From WRAV01 sp050950205 (lineage in GTDB: Bacteria; Bacillota; Clostridia; Oscillospirales; Ruminococcaceae): a DNA stretch of 64,000 bases. Location: the NCBI GenBank assembly GCA_050950205.1, contig JBMNHF010000023.1, positions 1 through 64,000 of the forward strand, given 5' to 3'. Made by a program: the position numbers and the translations under genes. Positions within the stretch are counted from its first letter, which is position 1. The number at the start of each line of letters is the position of its first letter. The notes under the pieces were generated by a model. The model did not search any database and was not told the origin of the DNA. It saw only the letters and a list, made by a program, of their open reading frames with translations. Of this stretch, positions 8,684 through 17,422 are shown in pieces.

Positions 8684-8712
8684 AATCCGGCCAATTGCAG
8701 GCCGGATTTTTT
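8684..8712 (+). terminator. Intrinsic terminator after the 79-aa gene
   Basis: A 9-bp stem (AATCCGGCC with GGCCGGATT) and a 7-base loop are followed by a run of six T. It separates the small gene from the mraZ promoter that begins 22 bases downstream. Confidence 0.85.
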
Positions 8713-8733
8713 CGTTGTTAAGCCGAAAAACAC

Positions 8734-8762
8734 TTGCAATTTGCCTTTGGTGCCGCTATAAT
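8734..8762 (+). promoter_or_regulatory. Promoter of the mraZ division cluster
   Basis: TTGCAA at 8734-8739 and a perfect TATAAT at 8757-8762 are 17 bases apart. Transcription would start near 8769, immediately before the MraZ boxes. Confidence 0.8.
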
Positions 8763-8770
8763 TGACATAA

Positions 8771-8800
8771 GTGGTGAATTGTGGTGAGTTGTGGTTAATT
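8771..8800 (+). promoter_or_regulatory. MraZ operator: three 10-bp direct repeats
   Basis: Three consecutive decamers, GTGGTGAATT, GTGGTGAGTT and GTGGTTAATT, begin about 9 bases after the -10 box. MraZ is known to bind tandem 10-bp-spaced GTGG/TGGG boxes in front of its own gene, as in Escherichia coli and Mollicutes. A repressor on these boxes would sit on the start of transcription, so the cluster is probably autoregulated. Confidence 0.8.
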
Positions 8801-8831
8801 TATCCTAAAAAAGGTCGGAGGTGGGGAAGCG

Positions 8832-9260
8832 GTGGCTCTGTATAACCACTACCAGCATAGTCTGGATGCCAAGGGCCGGGTTAATTTCCCCGCCAAGCTC
8901 CGCGAAAATTTGGGGAACCGCTTCATCATCACCCGCGGATTGGACAGCGATCGCTGCCTTTTTGCGTATTCCGAAGAAAATTGGGAAGCCTTGGGAGAGA
9001 AGATAAAAACTCTGCCCAACGCCGACGCCCGGAGGGTTCAGCGCTTTTTGTTCGCCCATGCCATCGACGTGGAGCCGGACAAGCAGGGACGCATTGTCAT
9101 CCCCCAGCATCTGAGAGAGTATGCCGGGCTGGAAAAGGAAGTTATGATCAGCGGTATCGGCGATCACGCCGAAATCTGGGACAAGGATTTGTGGGATAAG
9201 GTCAACGGCGCCTACACCCCCGACATGATTGCAGACATCATCGACAAAATCAGCCTGTAA
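8832..9260 (+). CDS. mraZ: Transcriptional regulator MraZ
   Basis: A 142-aa regulator with two AbrB-like swapped-hairpin halves, which assembles as a ring and represses the dcw cluster. Each half has the DxxxR core: SLDAKGRVNFPAKLRE (about 10-25) and EPDKQGRIVIPQHLRE (about 78-93). The start is GTG at 8832; GGAGGTGG lies 8 bases upstream. It is the first gene of the cell-division and wall operon and is followed 34 bases later by rsmH, the standard order. Three matching operator boxes lie just upstream. Confidence 0.95.
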   Translation: MALYNHYQHSLDAKGRVNFPAKLRENLGNRFIITRGLDSDRCLFAYSEENWEALGEKIKTLPNADARRVQRFLFAHAIDVEPDKQGRIVIPQHLREYAGLEKEVMISGIGDHAEIWDKDLWDKVNGAYTPDMIADIIDKISL

Positions 9261-9294
9261 CGTCACACAACTATTTCGGCAGGAGGGATTTAGA

Positions 9295-10221
9295 TTGGAG
9301 TTTTCGCATATCCCGGTGCTGCTGGAAGAATGTATGGAGGCTCTGGCCATCCGGCCCGACGGAATCTATCTGGACGGCACCGCCGGCGGAGGGGGACACT
9401 CCTTTGAAATTGCAAGGCGCCTGACCAGTGGCCGGCTGATTGCCGTGGACAAGGACAGGCAGGCGATAACTGCCGCAGGGCGTCGATTAGCTTCTTTCCC
9501 TCTGGCCCAGGTGGTGCAGGGGGACTTTGCGGATATTCCTCAAATTCTCCAGAATCTTTCTCTTCCCGGTGCCGACGGGGTTTTGCTGGATTTAGGGGTA
9601 TCCTCCCACCAGCTGGACACCCCGGAGCGAGGTTTTTCCTACAGTGTAGACGCTCCTTTGGATATGCGGATGTCCGGAGAAGGGCAGTCGGCAGCCGATC
9701 TGCTCAACTGCGCCGCCGAAGAGGAGCTGGCCCACATCTTCTTCCGCTACGGGGAAGAAAAATTTTCCCGCCGCATCGCCAAAAGCATTGTGGAGGCTAG
9801 GCAGGTTAAGCCTTTGGAAACCACCGGAGAACTGGTGGAACTGATTCGCTCCTCCATTCCCGCTGCCGCCCGCAGAGAGGGCGGTCATCCCGCCAAACGG
9901 GTGTTTCAGGCGGTGCGCATCGCCGTTAACGGCGAGTTGGACAGTTTGGAAAGAGCCTTAAACGGCATCTTTGAGATATTAAATCCCGGGGGTCGGTTTG
10001 CCGTCATCACCTTTCACTCCTTGGAGGACAGAATGGTCAAGCAGGCCTTTGCGGCTTTGGCCAAAGGCTGTACCTGTCCCCCCGACTTTCCGGTCTGTGT
10101 CTGTGGTAAAACGCCCAGAGGCAGGCTGGTCACCAAAAAACCGGTACTGCCCGGCAAAGAAGAGTTGGCAAAAAACCCCCGCAGCAAAAGCGCCAAGCTG
10201 CGTACAATCGAGAAGCTGTAG
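9295..10221 (+). CDS. rsmH: 16S rRNA C1402 N4-methyltransferase RsmH
   Basis: A 308-aa methyltransferase (formerly MraW) that adds the N4 methyl to C1402 in the 16S rRNA P site. The SAM-binding loop is LDGTAGGGGHS (about 23-33). GVLLDLGVSSHQLD and the late block FAVITFHSLEDRMVK are strong family markers. The C-terminal part has the pairs CTCPPDFPVCVCG and KPVLP. The start is TTG at 9295 with AGGAGGG 7 bases upstream; the longer frame extends into mraZ. Length is normal. It is co-transcribed with mraZ and ftsL. Confidence 0.95.
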   Translation: MEFSHIPVLLEECMEALAIRPDGIYLDGTAGGGGHSFEIARRLTSGRLIAVDKDRQAITAAGRRLASFPLAQVVQGDFADIPQILQNLSLPGADGVLLDLGVSSHQLDTPERGFSYSVDAPLDMRMSGEGQSAADLLNCAAEEELAHIFFRYGEEKFSRRIAKSIVEARQVKPLETTGELVELIRSSIPAAARREGGHPAKRVFQAVRIAVNGELDSLERALNGIFEILNPGGRFAVITFHSLEDRMVKQAFAALAKGCTCPPDFPVCVCGKTPRGRLVTKKPVLPGKEELAKNPRSKSAKLRTIEKL

Positions 10222-10233
10222 AGGAGCATCGCC

Positions 10234-10731
10234 ATGGCAGGTCTTGCATATGATTATTCCCTGTTTGAAAGCTCTCCCTCCAAAGAGCAGCCCAAACAGC
10301 AAAAGCCCCAGCTCAAGATGGTGCGTTCTCAGCCGCGGGCTTTTGCGGGAGCCTTTTCTCCCAAGGTCGTTTGTACCTTCCTTGTGGTGGTAGCCTTGCT
10401 GAGCCTGATTGTCTACTGTCAGGTCTGCCTCAACGAGGTAACCGGGCAGATCAGTCGGCTCAAGGAGGAAATTTCCATACTGGACAGCGACAGTATGCGG
10501 TACGCCAGTTTACTGGAATCCACCGTGTCTTTGCGGGCAGTGGCCCAGCAGGCCGAAGAAGAGCTGGGTATGAGCAAACTGGACCAATATCAAACTTGCT
10601 ATGTTTATCTTTATGAGGAAGATCAGATTGTTCTGGCTGAAAATCCACAGACTCAGACTGCAGACGACAGTGTTTTTGCCGTAATCGGTTCCCTGCTGGG
10701 AACGGCCAAGGAATATTTTGGCGGGAAGTGA
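10234..10731 (+). CDS. ftsL: Cell-division protein FtsL-like
   Basis: A 165-aa bitopic protein. A basic, Gln- and Pro-rich cytoplasmic segment (1-45) is followed by a single membrane helix (VVCTFLVVVALLSLIVYC) and then an extracytoplasmic coiled-coil region (VTGQISRLKEEISILDSDSMR). The position between rsmH and the PBP gene and this layout identify it as FtsL, the partner of DivIB and DivIC that activates septal wall synthesis. FtsL proteins are poorly conserved in sequence, so the call depends on context and topology. A 12-base gap from rsmH supports a shared transcript. Confidence 0.82.
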   Translation: MAGLAYDYSLFESSPSKEQPKQQKPQLKMVRSQPRAFAGAFSPKVVCTFLVVVALLSLIVYCQVCLNEVTGQISRLKEEISILDSDSMRYASLLESTVSLRAVAQQAEEELGMSKLDQYQTCYVYLYEEDQIVLAENPQTQTADDSVFAVIGSLLGTAKEYFGGK

Positions 10732-10968
10732 AATAATCTGTAGTATGCAGGCTGCCGCACAATCCAATAACGCCCGGTCGCGGCAAGCGCGGCCGCCTCG
10801 GGTGAGAGTTAAGACGTTCGGCATCTTAGCTCTTCCTTTTGTTTTCCGAAAAGTTATAATAGCTTGAGTTTTCCACTCTTTCCACATAGTTTTCAACAAG
10901 TTTTCAGTGCACGGTGTTTAATTGTTAGTTTCACCGATCAGTTTTCCACAAAGGGGGGCAGGAACCGC

Positions 10969-13284
10969 ATGAAAAAGGCTTCCTCCAGCAAGATGAAGAA
11001 CCGGATGCGGATTATCCTTCTCTGCTTTTTGTTGTTTGGGTTTGGAATTATCTTCATTCAACTGTTCTCCCTGCAAATTGTCCACGGGGAGGAGCTTCAG
11101 CAACGAGCTCTCAACCAGCAGACCCGGGCCAACACGTTGGGAGCCAAGCGGGGTGTTATTTATGACCGAAACGGCAACCCTCTGGCCGAAAGCGCCAGCG
11201 TGTGGAATATCTGTATCTCCCCTGCCGAGCTCAAGCAAGAAACGCTGGACACCGTGGCCACCGATCTGGCGGAGATTCTGGAAATTGACAAGCAGGGCAT
11301 TCTGGACGCGGCCGCCAAAAAGCAGCACTATTACTGGGTGATCAAGCGCCGGGTAGACCGAACAGTCACCGATCGGGTGCTGGAATATGTCACCGAAAAC
11401 AGCGTTGCCGGCGTATTTTTAGAACAGGATACCAAGCGCTTTTACCGCTATGGCTCTCTGGCCTCCACGGTTTTGGGCTTTACCAACTACGACGGTGACG
11501 GTGCCTACGGTCTGGAGGCCTACTACAACAAAACCCTTTCCGGTACCGCCGGCATGGTGGTCTCCACCAAAAACGCCAAGGGTGCCGATATGCCCTTTAA
11601 GTATTCTCAGCTTTACGAGGCCAAGGACGGCAACTCCGTTGTTTTAACCCTCGACGAAACCATACAGCACTATCTGGAGCGAAATCTGGAAACTGCCGTT
11701 ATCGAGCACGGCGTGAAGCAGCGGGCCGTGGGCATTGTGCTCAACGTCAAGACCGGTGAAGTTTTGGCCATGTCCACCAAGCCGGATTTTGATCCCAACG
11801 ACCCCTTTACCTTGACCGACCCCAAAGCGCAAGCCCAGTTGGATGCTTTGCCGCCGGGCAGCGAGGAGTTTAAAACCCTGCGCCAGCAGCTTCAGTATCA
11901 GCAGTGGCGAAACAAAGCCATCTCCGACCCCTACGAACCGGGCTCGGTTTTTAAGATCATCACCGCCTCCGCCGGGGTGGACACCAAGGCAGTGTCCCTT
12001 AACGATCATTTTTCCTGCAACTATTCCTTCCGTGTTTCCGACACCGAGTTTCACTGCTGGCAGCGTCGGGGCCATGGGAGTCAAAGTTTTCTCGAAGCGA
12101 TGCAAAATTCCTGCAACCCCGCCTTCATTATGATTGGCCAGCGGGTGGGGGCGCGTCAGATGTACAACTACATCGAAAATTTCGGCCTGCGGGAAAAAAC
12201 CGGCATCGACCTGCCCGGTGAGGCCGATGGCATCGGCCACAGCTTGGAAATCCTCAGCAAAGAGGGGCGGGTGGAACTTGCCTCCACCTCCTTTGGACAG
12301 TCCATGAAGGTGACCCCCATCCAATTGATCACCGCCACCTCGGCGGCGGTCAACGGCGGGTACCTGATGCAACCTTACATTGTCAAGCAGATATTGGACC
12401 CCCAGGGCAACGTGTTGGAAACCACCCAGCCCACCGTCAAGCGGCAGGTAATCTCCAATCAGGCCAGCGAGACCATGCGCACTCTGGTCGAGGCCGTGGT
12501 TCAAGGGGGATCGGGGCGGTTTTCCGCCATTCCCGGCTACCGCATCGGCGGCAAAACGGGAACCTCCCAGAAGCTGGACCAGGGCATGTCGGGGCACATT
12601 CTTTCCTTTGTGGGTTTTGCCCCCATGGAAGACCCGGAGATCGCCTGTCTGGTTTTGCTGGATGAACCGGAGCTGCAAAATGCCTACGGTTCCGTCATTG
12701 CCGCCCCGGTGGTGGGAGCGGTTCTCAACGAAGTGTTGCCCTACCTGGGCTATCAGCCTCAATTTACCGCCGAAGAGCTGGCAGAAAAAGAGATCAGCGT
12801 TCCCGATTTGGTGGGAATGAAGCCGCACGACGCGCAGGCCGAGCTGAGAACCAAGGGGCTGAACTCCCGAATGATCGGCAACGGCACCGATGTTCTCCGG
12901 CAGATTCCCCTGCCCCGGCAGACCATGCCCAAGGGCTCCACTGTCTATCTATACACAGAGGAAGAACTGCTCAAGGACAACATTGAGGTGCCCAATGTGG
13001 TGGGAATGTCCGCCGCCGAAGCCAACACGCTGCTGGTGGATCTGGGACTGAACATTGAGCTGCGGGGAGTTACCCGCAACGGGGTGCCCACCGTGGTGCG
13101 GGAGCAGTGGCCTCTGCCCGGATCCCAAGCCGCCACAGGGGAAATCGTCATTCTCACCCTTGCGGAGCGGCAGGAGGATGTTTCCGCCGCCTCTGCCCAA
13201 GAGGAGGAGGAGTCCCTGTCGGAGGCTGCCACCTTCCCGCTCCCTTTGGAAAACAGCAACCCTTTGGAGATGGCAGAGCCCTAA
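10969..13284 (+). CDS. Class B penicillin-binding protein with two PASTA domains
   Basis: A 771-aa septal transpeptidase of the FtsI/SpoVD group. After a membrane anchor (IILLCFLLFGFGIIFIQLF) come the dimerisation domain and the transpeptidase with all three motifs: S326-V-F-K, S381-C-N and K529-T-G-T. Two PASTA domains follow at about 607-667 and 671-733 (each opening VPDLVGM or VPNVVGM), and an acidic tail. PASTA repeats favour a SpoVD- or PBP2x-like protein. No second copy is next door, so whether it serves division, sporulation or both is open. The ATG is preceded by a purine-rich site (AAGGGGGG). A 237-base gap upstream contains a TATAAT at 10855 that may be an extra promoter. Confidence 0.92.
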   Translation: MKKASSSKMKNRMRIILLCFLLFGFGIIFIQLFSLQIVHGEELQQRALNQQTRANTLGAKRGVIYDRNGNPLAESASVWNICISPAELKQETLDTVATDLAEILEIDKQGILDAAAKKQHYYWVIKRRVDRTVTDRVLEYVTENSVAGVFLEQDTKRFYRYGSLASTVLGFTNYDGDGAYGLEAYYNKTLSGTAGMVVSTKNAKGADMPFKYSQLYEAKDGNSVVLTLDETIQHYLERNLETAVIEHGVKQRAVGIVLNVKTGEVLAMSTKPDFDPNDPFTLTDPKAQAQLDALPPGSEEFKTLRQQLQYQQWRNKAISDPYEPGSVFKIITASAGVDTKAVSLNDHFSCNYSFRVSDTEFHCWQRRGHGSQSFLEAMQNSCNPAFIMIGQRVGARQMYNYIENFGLREKTGIDLPGEADGIGHSLEILSKEGRVELASTSFGQSMKVTPIQLITATSAAVNGGYLMQPYIVKQILDPQGNVLETTQPTVKRQVISNQASETMRTLVEAVVQGGSGRFSAIPGYRIGGKTGTSQKLDQGMSGHILSFVGFAPMEDPEIACLVLLDEPELQNAYGSVIAAPVVGAVLNEVLPYLGYQPQFTAEELAEKEISVPDLVGMKPHDAQAELRTKGLNSRMIGNGTDVLRQIPLPRQTMPKGSTVYLYTEEELLKDNIEVPNVVGMSAAEANTLLVDLGLNIELRGVTRNGVPTVVREQWPLPGSQAATGEIVILTLAERQEDVSAASAQEEEESLSEAATFPLPLENSNPLEMAEP

Positions 13285-13399
13285 ACAAAAAGGCTCTTTC
13301 GTATCCGCCCCTGCAAAAGGGGGTAACATAATATGGTATACTTTGGAATGTTTTTTCCTTTCAATCATTATTCACTGGCTTTTTAAGGGGGCTTGCCGC

Positions 13400-14848
13400 A
13401 TGACTTTATACGAAGTATTAAATGGCTTGGATGTGCAAAGCGGTATCCCCGATGTTGAAATTGCTTTTCTTACCTGCGATTCCCGTCAGGCAGAGGAGGG
13501 CTGCATCTTCTTCTGCATCGAGGGAGTTCGTTCCGACGGTCACGACTATGCCGCCGCCGCCCTGGAGCGGGGCGCCGCCGCGGTGGTCTGCCGCAGGGAT
13601 TTGGGACTCCCCCGCCAGATTCTGGTAACCGACACCCGAGAGGCCTTGGGTATTTGCTGCAACAACTTTTTCGGTCGCCCTGCCGACAAGCTCACCTTGA
13701 TGGCGGTGACCGGTACCAACGGAAAAACAACGGTAACCTATCTGATCAAACACATTTTGGAAAAAGCAGGGCATCGGGTCGGACTGATTGGCACCATCCA
13801 CAACGAAATTGATGATGTCACCCTGCCCGCCCGCTACACCACACCCGATCCCATACAGCTTTACGCCATTTTTGCCAAAATGGTGGAGGCGGGCTGCACC
13901 CACGTTGTGATGGAGGTCAGCTCCCATGCCTTGGATCAGCAAAGGGTGGCGGGATGCCGCTTTGCCACCGGAGCATTCACCAACTTAACCCAGGATCACC
14001 TGGATTACCACGGGACAATGGAGCAGTACTATCTGGCCAAAAAGAAGCTCTTTCAGGTCTGTGATACCGCCATCATCAATTTGGATGACCAGTACGGCCG
14101 TCGTCTGCTCAGCGAAGTGCCCTGCAAAACAATCAGCTATTCCTATCAGAGTGTGGATGCGGACTTTACCGCACACAGCATCAACTTTGCCCTAAAAGGC
14201 AGCCGCTTTGCTCTGATGGCATACAACCGGCTGCTTCCGGTTAAAATGAGCACCCCCGGTTACTTTTCCGTCTCCAATGCCCTTGCTGCTCTAGCCTCCT
14301 GCCAGGCGGCGGGAGTCCCGCTGGAAGATGCCGTAAAGGCGCTGGAGGATTTTCCCGGGGTGACCGGGCGGGTGGAGATTTTGCCCACCAACACTCCCTA
14401 CACCATCATCCGGGACTATGCCCACTCCCCCGATGGCCTGCAAAAAATTTTGGAGACCGTTCGGGAATTTGCTCCCGGCCGGGTGGTCTGTCTTTTTGGC
14501 TGCGCCGGAAACCGGGACAGAGCCAAAAGGCCCATAATGGCGGAGGTGGTGGCGCGACTGGCCGATTTCTGCATCCTCACCTCCGACAACCCGCGGGACG
14601 AGGACCCCATGCGGATTATTGAGGATGCTCTACCTGGCTTTGAATCCTACAAAACCCCCTATCAGGTGATTGCAGACCGCTACGAGGCCATCGAATGGGC
14701 GCTGAAAAACGCCCGGGAGGACGATGTGCTGGTGCTGGCAGGCAAGGGCCATGAGGACTATCAGGTGCTGCACTACGGCACCATCCACTTTGACGAAAAG
14801 GAAATTGTTCTAAAGCTTTTAAAAGAGATGGAGGAAAACACCCCGTGA
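13400..14848 (+). CDS. murE: UDP-MurNAc-tripeptide ligase MurE (meso-DAP type)
   Basis: A 482-aa cytoplasmic ligase that adds the third residue to UDP-MurNAc-L-Ala-D-Glu. The ATP loop is G105-TNGKTT. The conserved carbamylated-Lys region and the C-terminal block are present. The substrate loop reads D396-NPRDEDP; DNPR is the signature of meso-diaminopimelate-adding enzymes, so the wall is predicted to be DAP-type rather than Lys-type. The ATG at 13400 has AAGGGGG upstream. The stop overlaps the GTG of murF by 4 bases (GTGA), indicating translational coupling. Confidence 0.95.
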   Translation: MTLYEVLNGLDVQSGIPDVEIAFLTCDSRQAEEGCIFFCIEGVRSDGHDYAAAALERGAAAVVCRRDLGLPRQILVTDTREALGICCNNFFGRPADKLTLMAVTGTNGKTTVTYLIKHILEKAGHRVGLIGTIHNEIDDVTLPARYTTPDPIQLYAIFAKMVEAGCTHVVMEVSSHALDQQRVAGCRFATGAFTNLTQDHLDYHGTMEQYYLAKKKLFQVCDTAIINLDDQYGRRLLSEVPCKTISYSYQSVDADFTAHSINFALKGSRFALMAYNRLLPVKMSTPGYFSVSNALAALASCQAAGVPLEDAVKALEDFPGVTGRVEILPTNTPYTIIRDYAHSPDGLQKILETVREFAPGRVVCLFGCAGNRDRAKRPIMAEVVARLADFCILTSDNPRDEDPMRIIEDALPGFESYKTPYQVIADRYEAIEWALKNAREDDVLVLAGKGHEDYQVLHYGTIHFDEKEIVLKLLKEMEENTP

Positions 14849-16194
14849 CACCTCTGGATATCCGGGATCTGGCCGCCGCTATGGGCGCTGCTTACGACGG
14901 TCCCTCCCGTCCCATTGCCCATATCTGCACCGACACCCGTACCCTGGTTCCCGGTTGCCTCTTTGTAGCGCTGACGGGAGAAAAATTTGACGGCCACCAC
15001 TACATTCCAAAGGCTTTGGAGCAGGGAGCTGCCTTTGCCGTTTCTGCTCGTCCCTTTGGGGATGAGCGGGTGCTGGTGGTGGAGGATACCCGGCAGGCGC
15101 TCCTGGATTTGGCGGGGTATTACCGCAAGAAATTGGGACTTAAGGTGGTGGCGGTCACCGGCAGCGTCGGCAAAACCACCACCAAGGAGATGGCTGCCTG
15201 TGTGCTGGGCAGCGCCTTTTCTACCTTAAAAACCCCTGCCAACCTCAATAATGAGGTAGGGCTTTCCCAGACCATTCTCTCCCTGAACCCCTCCCACGAG
15301 ATTGCCGTTCTGGAGCTGGGGGTGGATGCCCCCGGTCAGATGCTTCCCCTTACCCATTGCGCCGCCCCCGACATCGGCATTGTAACCGGCATCGGGGTGA
15401 CCCATCTACAGCAATTCGGCACCCGGCAGGCCATTGGCGCCGAAAAGCTGGCGCTGGGAGATGCCATGGCCGACGGCGCTCCCCTGCTGCTTTGCGGGGA
15501 CAACGATCTGCTGGCGGAGGTAGAAATCCCCCGCCTGCGCGTGCTGCGTTACGGCATCCAAAACCGCGCCAATGAGGTAAAGGCCCAAAACCTGCGGGAA
15601 GAACAGGGTGCCACCCATTTTGAAATTCTTTGGGACGGCGGGGTATATCCCGCTCAAATTCCCACGTTGGGGCGACACAATGTCCTCAACGCTCTGGCAG
15701 GCTTTGCCGCCGGGGTGTTGTTGGGAATCGCCCCTGCTCAGGCAGCCGAGGCATTGGGGAGCTATGCCCCTGAGGGGATGCGGCAAAAGATGGTGTCCCA
15801 CAAGGGGCTTACCGTTGTGGAAGACTGCTACAACGCCTCTCCCGATTCCATGGAAGCTGCCCTGCATACCCTGAAAAATATGCCCTGCACCGGCAAGCGA
15901 ATTGCCATCCTTTCCGATATGCTGGAACTGGGCAGCCGAGAAGAAGAGGAGCACCGCAGGGTGGGAGAAATTGCTGCCGACTGCGCCGATCTTCTCCTCT
16001 GCACCGGTATCCGGTCCGCCCTCACGGTAGAGGGAGCCCGGCAGGCAGGGCTTGCTCAGGCCTTTCACTTCCCGGATCAGGACAGCCTTTATCAAGCCTT
16101 ACGCCAACAGGCGTCTGGCGGAGATGTGTTGTGGTTTAAGGCCAGTCGGGGAATGCACCTGGAACACCTTCTCCAGCGGCTTTACGCCGAATAA
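14845..16194 (+). CDS. murF: UDP-MurNAc-pentapeptide synthetase MurF
   Basis: A 449-aa ligase that joins D-Ala-D-Ala to the UDP-MurNAc tripeptide. The ATP loop AVTGSVGKTTTKEM (about 108-121) has the MurF-type GSVGKTT. The start is GTG at 14845, overlapping the murE stop; GGAGG lies 10 bases upstream. DCYNASPDSM is the typical MurF nucleotide-contact block, and the C-terminal domain ends SRGMHLE. Length is normal. A 162-base gap to mraY follows in which I see no clear promoter or terminator. Confidence 0.94.
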   Translation: MTPLDIRDLAAAMGAAYDGPSRPIAHICTDTRTLVPGCLFVALTGEKFDGHHYIPKALEQGAAFAVSARPFGDERVLVVEDTRQALLDLAGYYRKKLGLKVVAVTGSVGKTTTKEMAACVLGSAFSTLKTPANLNNEVGLSQTILSLNPSHEIAVLELGVDAPGQMLPLTHCAAPDIGIVTGIGVTHLQQFGTRQAIGAEKLALGDAMADGAPLLLCGDNDLLAEVEIPRLRVLRYGIQNRANEVKAQNLREEQGATHFEILWDGGVYPAQIPTLGRHNVLNALAGFAAGVLLGIAPAQAAEALGSYAPEGMRQKMVSHKGLTVVEDCYNASPDSMEAALHTLKNMPCTGKRIAILSDMLELGSREEEEHRRVGEIAADCADLLLCTGIRSALTVEGARQAGLAQAFHFPDQDSLYQALRQQASGGDVLWFKASRGMHLEHLLQRLYAE

Positions 16195-16356
16195 CTCCTT
16201 TTCCATTGGAAGCAGCGCAAGGGATTTTGACCTGCATTGCGAAACAGCACGGATGCTGTTCTGGCAGGCAAGGTGTTTCTTTCGACAGTTTTTCATCCCC
16301 ACTGCTTCCCAACAACCAATTAAGCGCTCTCATCAAAACCACGGAGGATACCGCTC

Positions 16357-17379
16357 ATGACCAACCTTCCGGTCGTCACTGCCGCTGTTCTTTCCTTTGG
16401 CTTGACAGCCCTCACCGGCTTTTGGCTGATTCCCGTTCTGCGCCGTCTCAAATATGGCCAAACCATTTTGGATATTGGCCCCAAATGGCATATGAAAAAG
16501 CAAGGCATTCCCACCATGGGAGGGCTTATGTTTATCGGCGGTGCTTCACTGGCCATTCTGGCGGGTTTTTTTATGCTGGCCACCAGTCCGGGAGACGATA
16601 CTGCCTCCATTCGGGGAGGAATGGCGATTATTTTAGGGCTGATCATGTCTCTGGCTTTTGGCATGGTGGGCTTTGTGGACGACTATATTAAGGTGGTAAA
16701 GAAGCGAAACCTTGGTCTGAATGCCAAACAGAAGATGATCATGCAGTTTTTTATCGCCATCCTCTATCTGGCCGGTCTTTGGCTGGCAGGAGAGCGCTCC
16801 ACGGTGGTGTTTGTCCCTTTCTGGCGCCCTGTGGATCTGGGCATCTTCTATCTTCCTCTGGCGGTGGTGGGAATTGTCTATCTGGTGAATGTGGTCAACA
16901 TCACCGACGGCATCGACGGTTTGTGCTCCTCCGTCACCTTTGTAGCAGCTCTGGGCTTTTTGGCTATTGCCACCCTCTGGCACAGCAACGGCATGGCCAT
17001 GTATGCCGCTGCCCTGGCCGGAGGATGTCTGGGCTTTTTGATTTGGAACTTTCATCCCGCCAAGGTCTTTATGGGAGACACCGGCTCCCTGTTTTTGGGG
17101 GGCATGATTGTGGCTCTGGCTTTTGGGCTGCGCATTCCCATATTCCTGATCTTTATGGGCATTATTTATATCGTCGAGGGTCTTTCGGTCCTGATTCAGA
17201 TGGGGTGGTTTAAGATTACCAAACGCCGGTACGGGCAGGGCCGTCGGCTTTTTAAAATGAGCCCCATTCACCACCATTTTGAGATGGTGGGCTGGAGCGA
17301 AACCAAAATTGTGGCAGTCTTTTCCCTGATTGAGCTGATGGGCTGTTGCCTGGCCCTTTGGGCGGTGCTTCGTCTGTAA
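16357..17379 (+). CDS. mraY: Phospho-MurNAc-pentapeptide transferase MraY
   Basis: A 340-aa polytopic enzyme that transfers phospho-MurNAc-pentapeptide to undecaprenyl phosphate, forming lipid I. Marker motifs are GIPTMGG near the N-terminus, the catalytic pair in FVDDYIKV, NVVNITDGIDGL, the Mg-binding DTGSLFLGG and the cytoplasmic HHHFE near residue 305. About ten membrane helices are evident. The ATG has GGAGG upstream. In most Firmicutes murD comes next; here ftsW follows after only 43 bases, so murD has been lost from or never joined this cluster. Confidence 0.95.
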   Translation: MTNLPVVTAAVLSFGLTALTGFWLIPVLRRLKYGQTILDIGPKWHMKKQGIPTMGGLMFIGGASLAILAGFFMLATSPGDDTASIRGGMAIILGLIMSLAFGMVGFVDDYIKVVKKRNLGLNAKQKMIMQFFIAILYLAGLWLAGERSTVVFVPFWRPVDLGIFYLPLAVVGIVYLVNVVNITDGIDGLCSSVTFVAALGFLAIATLWHSNGMAMYAAALAGGCLGFLIWNFHPAKVFMGDTGSLFLGGMIVALAFGLRIPIFLIFMGIIYIVEGLSVLIQMGWFKITKRRYGQGRRLFKMSPIHHHFEMVGWSETKIVAVFSLIELMGCCLALWAVLRL

Positions 17380-17422
17380 TGGGGGAGAACCTTTCATCTT
17401 CATCGCAAAGGAGTGAGGTCAT

